The notes under the pieces are model-generated. The model was not told the origin of the DNA and did no database searches. It worked only from the letters and a program-made list of their open reading frames with translations. Shown piece by piece: positions 62,605-64,000 of a DNA stretch of 64,000 bases. Made by a program: the position numbers and the translations under genes. Numbering within the stretch: position 1 is the first letter of the stretch; the number at the start of each line of letters is the position of its first letter. Source of the DNA: PCPOR2b sp965220385 (lineage in GTDB: Bacteria; Poribacteria; WGA-4E; PCPOR2b); NCBI GenBank assembly GCA_965220385.1, contig OZ244825.1, positions 682,001-746,000 of the forward strand. The letters run 5' to 3'.

Positions 62605-63336
62605 TCACCGCGTGTAACGGGCAAAGTAGAAGGTCTTGAGCGGTTCATCCGTATCATTGATGAGGGTATGCCCGGGATTTGATGGCGCGACAGAGACCGC
62701 ATCGCCCGGAACTTGCCGGTAGACGTTCTGACTCACCACATGGATGCCGTTACCCTCTAACATATACCACACCTCATCCATATCGTCTGCATGTCCGTGG
62801 GTATCGGGCGTCTGCATCGCATCAATCGTTACCATCAGGACAGAGTGCAGCTTGGCAAGTCCATCAGCCTCTCCGAAAATGGGATGAACGAGATGGGTCC
62901 AATGTCCCTGACTGAGGGGATTTTCTCTGTAATTTCTGATGAGTACATCTTCGCGGGGTGCCCCTTCAGCGTCAGCAACAGTTTCTTCTAATATTAGGAA
63001 TTCCAGGGGTGTCGTATTTGTCTCGTTGTTTAGGACATGTGTGATCCCCGGCGGCACAATGATGCCATCTCCTTCCCGGACCTCCTGCTTGAGATCACCG
63101 CCTTCAAAGATTGCCTCTCCATCAACGATGTAGAAAATCAGTTGCCGATCATCGAAAGACGTTGGTATTGACGCGATTCGTGATTCAAGATAGCATCGGG
63201 AGAAACTATCAATATAGTTGAGGATTGCTCCCGTTTTATCAGGGGCATCGGGATCTTTCTTCGAGAAGATTTCTCGCCTGATAATGTTACCGTGTGTGAG
63301 ACTTGACGGGGATTGTAACCAACTTCTCATTTCCAT
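62605..63336 (-). CDS. Bicupin protein
   Basis: 243 residues with two cupin domains. Domain 1: FYIVDGEAIFEGGDL and GDGIIVPPGITHVLNNE (His); domain 2: TPDTHGHADDMDEVWYMLEG (HxH then Glu) and VAPSNPGHTLINDTDEPLKT (His), so metal binding is likely intact in domain 2. Start has GGAGGTAAAT. A mannose-6-phosphate isomerase or oxygenase type activity cannot be assigned. A broken duplicate follows upstream at 63378 and a third copy runs off the window. Confidence 0.85.
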   Translation of the reverse strand: MEMRSWLQSPSSLTHGNIIRREIFSKKDPDAPDKTGAILNYIDSFSRCYLESRIASIPTSFDDRQLIFYIVDGEAIFEGGDLKQEVREGDGIIVPPGITHVLNNETNTTPLEFLILEETVADAEGAPREDVLIRNYRENPLSQGHWTHLVHPIFGEADGLAKLHSVLMVTIDAMQTPDTHGHADDMDEVWYMLEGNGIHVVSQNVYRQVPGDAVSVAPSNPGHTLINDTDEPLKTFYFARYTR

Positions 63337-63377
63337 CTGTATTTACCTCCAATTTGTTTAATTAGGAGTTATGCGCT

Positions 63378-63479
63378 TCAGTAGACATTTTGGCTTACCA
63401 CGTGGATGCCGTTGCCTTTGAGCATATACCACACCTCATCCATATCGTCGGCATGCCCATGGGTATCAGGGGTCTGCAC
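63378..63479 (-). pseudogene. Bicupin fragment
   Basis: 34 codons matching the middle of cupin domain 2 (VQTPDTHGHADDMDEVWYML, then KGNGIHVVSQNVY) and then a stop. Homology ends exactly where a GGAGTTATGCGCTTCA sequence begins, which matches an end of the 59209 element. The 5' side abuts the end of the third copy. Confidence 0.75.
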
Positions 63480-64000
63480 TGCGTCGAAAGTAGAAGGTCT
63501 TGAGCGGTTCATCCGTATCGTTGATGAGGGTATGTCCTGGGTTTGACGGTGCGACAGAGACCGCATCGCCCGGAACTTGCCGGTAGACGTTCTGGCTCAC
63601 CACATGGATGCCGTTGCCTTCGAGCATATACCACACCTCATCCATATCGTCTGCGTGGCCGTGCGTATCGGGAGTCTGCATCGGGTCAATTGTTACCATT
63701 AGGACGAAATGCAGCTTCGCAAGTCCATCCTCCTCTCCGAAAATGGAGTGGACGAGATGGGTCCAATGCCCTTGACTAAGGGGGTTTTCCCTGTAGTTTC
63801 TGATAAGTACATCTTCGCGGGGTGTTCCTGGAGCATCGGCAAGGATTTCTTCCAATATCAGAAATTCTAAGGGCGTTGTGTTTGCCTCGTTGTTTAAGAC
63901 ATGCGTCGTTCCCGGCGGCACGATAATGCCGTCTCCTTCGCGGACCTCCTGCTTGAGGCCGCCCCCCTCGAAAATTGCCTCTCCATCAACGATGTAGAAA
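63466..64000 (-). CDS. Bicupin protein, third copy, N-terminus outside window
   Basis: Partial gene. The visible part matches the intact bicupin from FYIVDGEAIFEGG onward, with THGHADDMDEVWYMLEG and PGHTLINDTDEPLKTFYF, and ends FRRSADP instead of FARYTR. The altered tail is caused by the fused cupin fragment downstream. Metal residues look intact. The start lies beyond 64000. Confidence 0.8.
   Translation of the reverse strand, partial: FYIVDGEAIFEGGGLKQEVREGDGIIVPPGTTHVLNNEANTTPLEFLILEEILADAPGTPREDVLIRNYRENPLSQGHWTHLVHSIFGEEDGLAKLHFVLMVTIDPMQTPDTHGHADDMDEVWYMLEGNGIHVVSQNVYRQVPGDAVSVAPSNPGHTLINDTDEPLKTFYFRRSADP

Overview
The window looks like part of a chromosome or MAG contig from an uncultured bacterium close to Candidatus Poribacteria. 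This is an inference from gene content; there is no rRNA to confirm it. Pointers are: secreted WD40 propeller proteins carrying a dockerin-like Asn/Asp repeat and a C-terminal NPFNPETWIPYRL sorting-type domain; two large OPT-like membrane proteins; abundant minus-strand operons; lipoprotein signals of the Gram-negative type; and many small palindromes and MITE-like repeats between genes.

Layout. 1-6847 (+): a tight recN - indolepyruvate:ferredoxin oxidoreductase - aroE - zapA operon, with a MITE ending 12 bp before recN. 6849-18125 (mostly -): a SIMPL-domain lipoprotein, iolD, a remnant of a sorting domain, two paralogous WD40/dockerin proteins, then an HpcH/HpaI aldolase coupled to an iolC-like kinase, so two inositol-type genes flank the WD40 pair. 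18228-25931 (-): Ser/Thr kinase, KDPG-type aldolase, SDR, folE (GTP start) coupled to a two-domain 6-pyruvoyl-tetrahydropterin synthase, a DUF4242-like protein, an APH-type kinase and a rhodanese. 26397-36000: a lipoprotein, HyuA-type hydantoinase, recA, a secreted discoidin protein, an iron alcohol dehydrogenase, an ankyrin protein and a GxxExxY gene sitting inside a set of direct repeats. 36264-37259 (+): a plant-type ferredoxin-NADP reductase behind a perfect sigma70 consensus promoter.

37315-53054 (-) is the most interesting block: a 2471-residue fusion of two LysM-like motifs, acidic calcium-type repeats, a degenerate M28 peptidase fold, a long coiled coil and a MacB/FtsX permease; a 55-residue membrane protein; two 665-residue OPT-like transporters with a DUF805 protein between; an unrecognised 309-residue protein; a four-helix-bundle protein; a PqqD-like protein; and a MacB/LolD-type ATPase. 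I propose it as a candidate undescribed envelope or peptide-handling system.

53968-64000: an XRE regulator with an ImmA/IrrE protease, an unrecognised 419-residue protein, a GIY-YIG (DUF123) protein, a GNAT, a hicBA locus in which hicA is cut by a 97-bp MITE, a Fur-family regulator, a roughly 700-bp inverted-repeat element, a tartrate/isopropylmalate-type dehydrogenase, a ceramidase-like protein and a triplicated, partly broken bicupin. No complete tRNA, rRNA or CRISPR array was seen.
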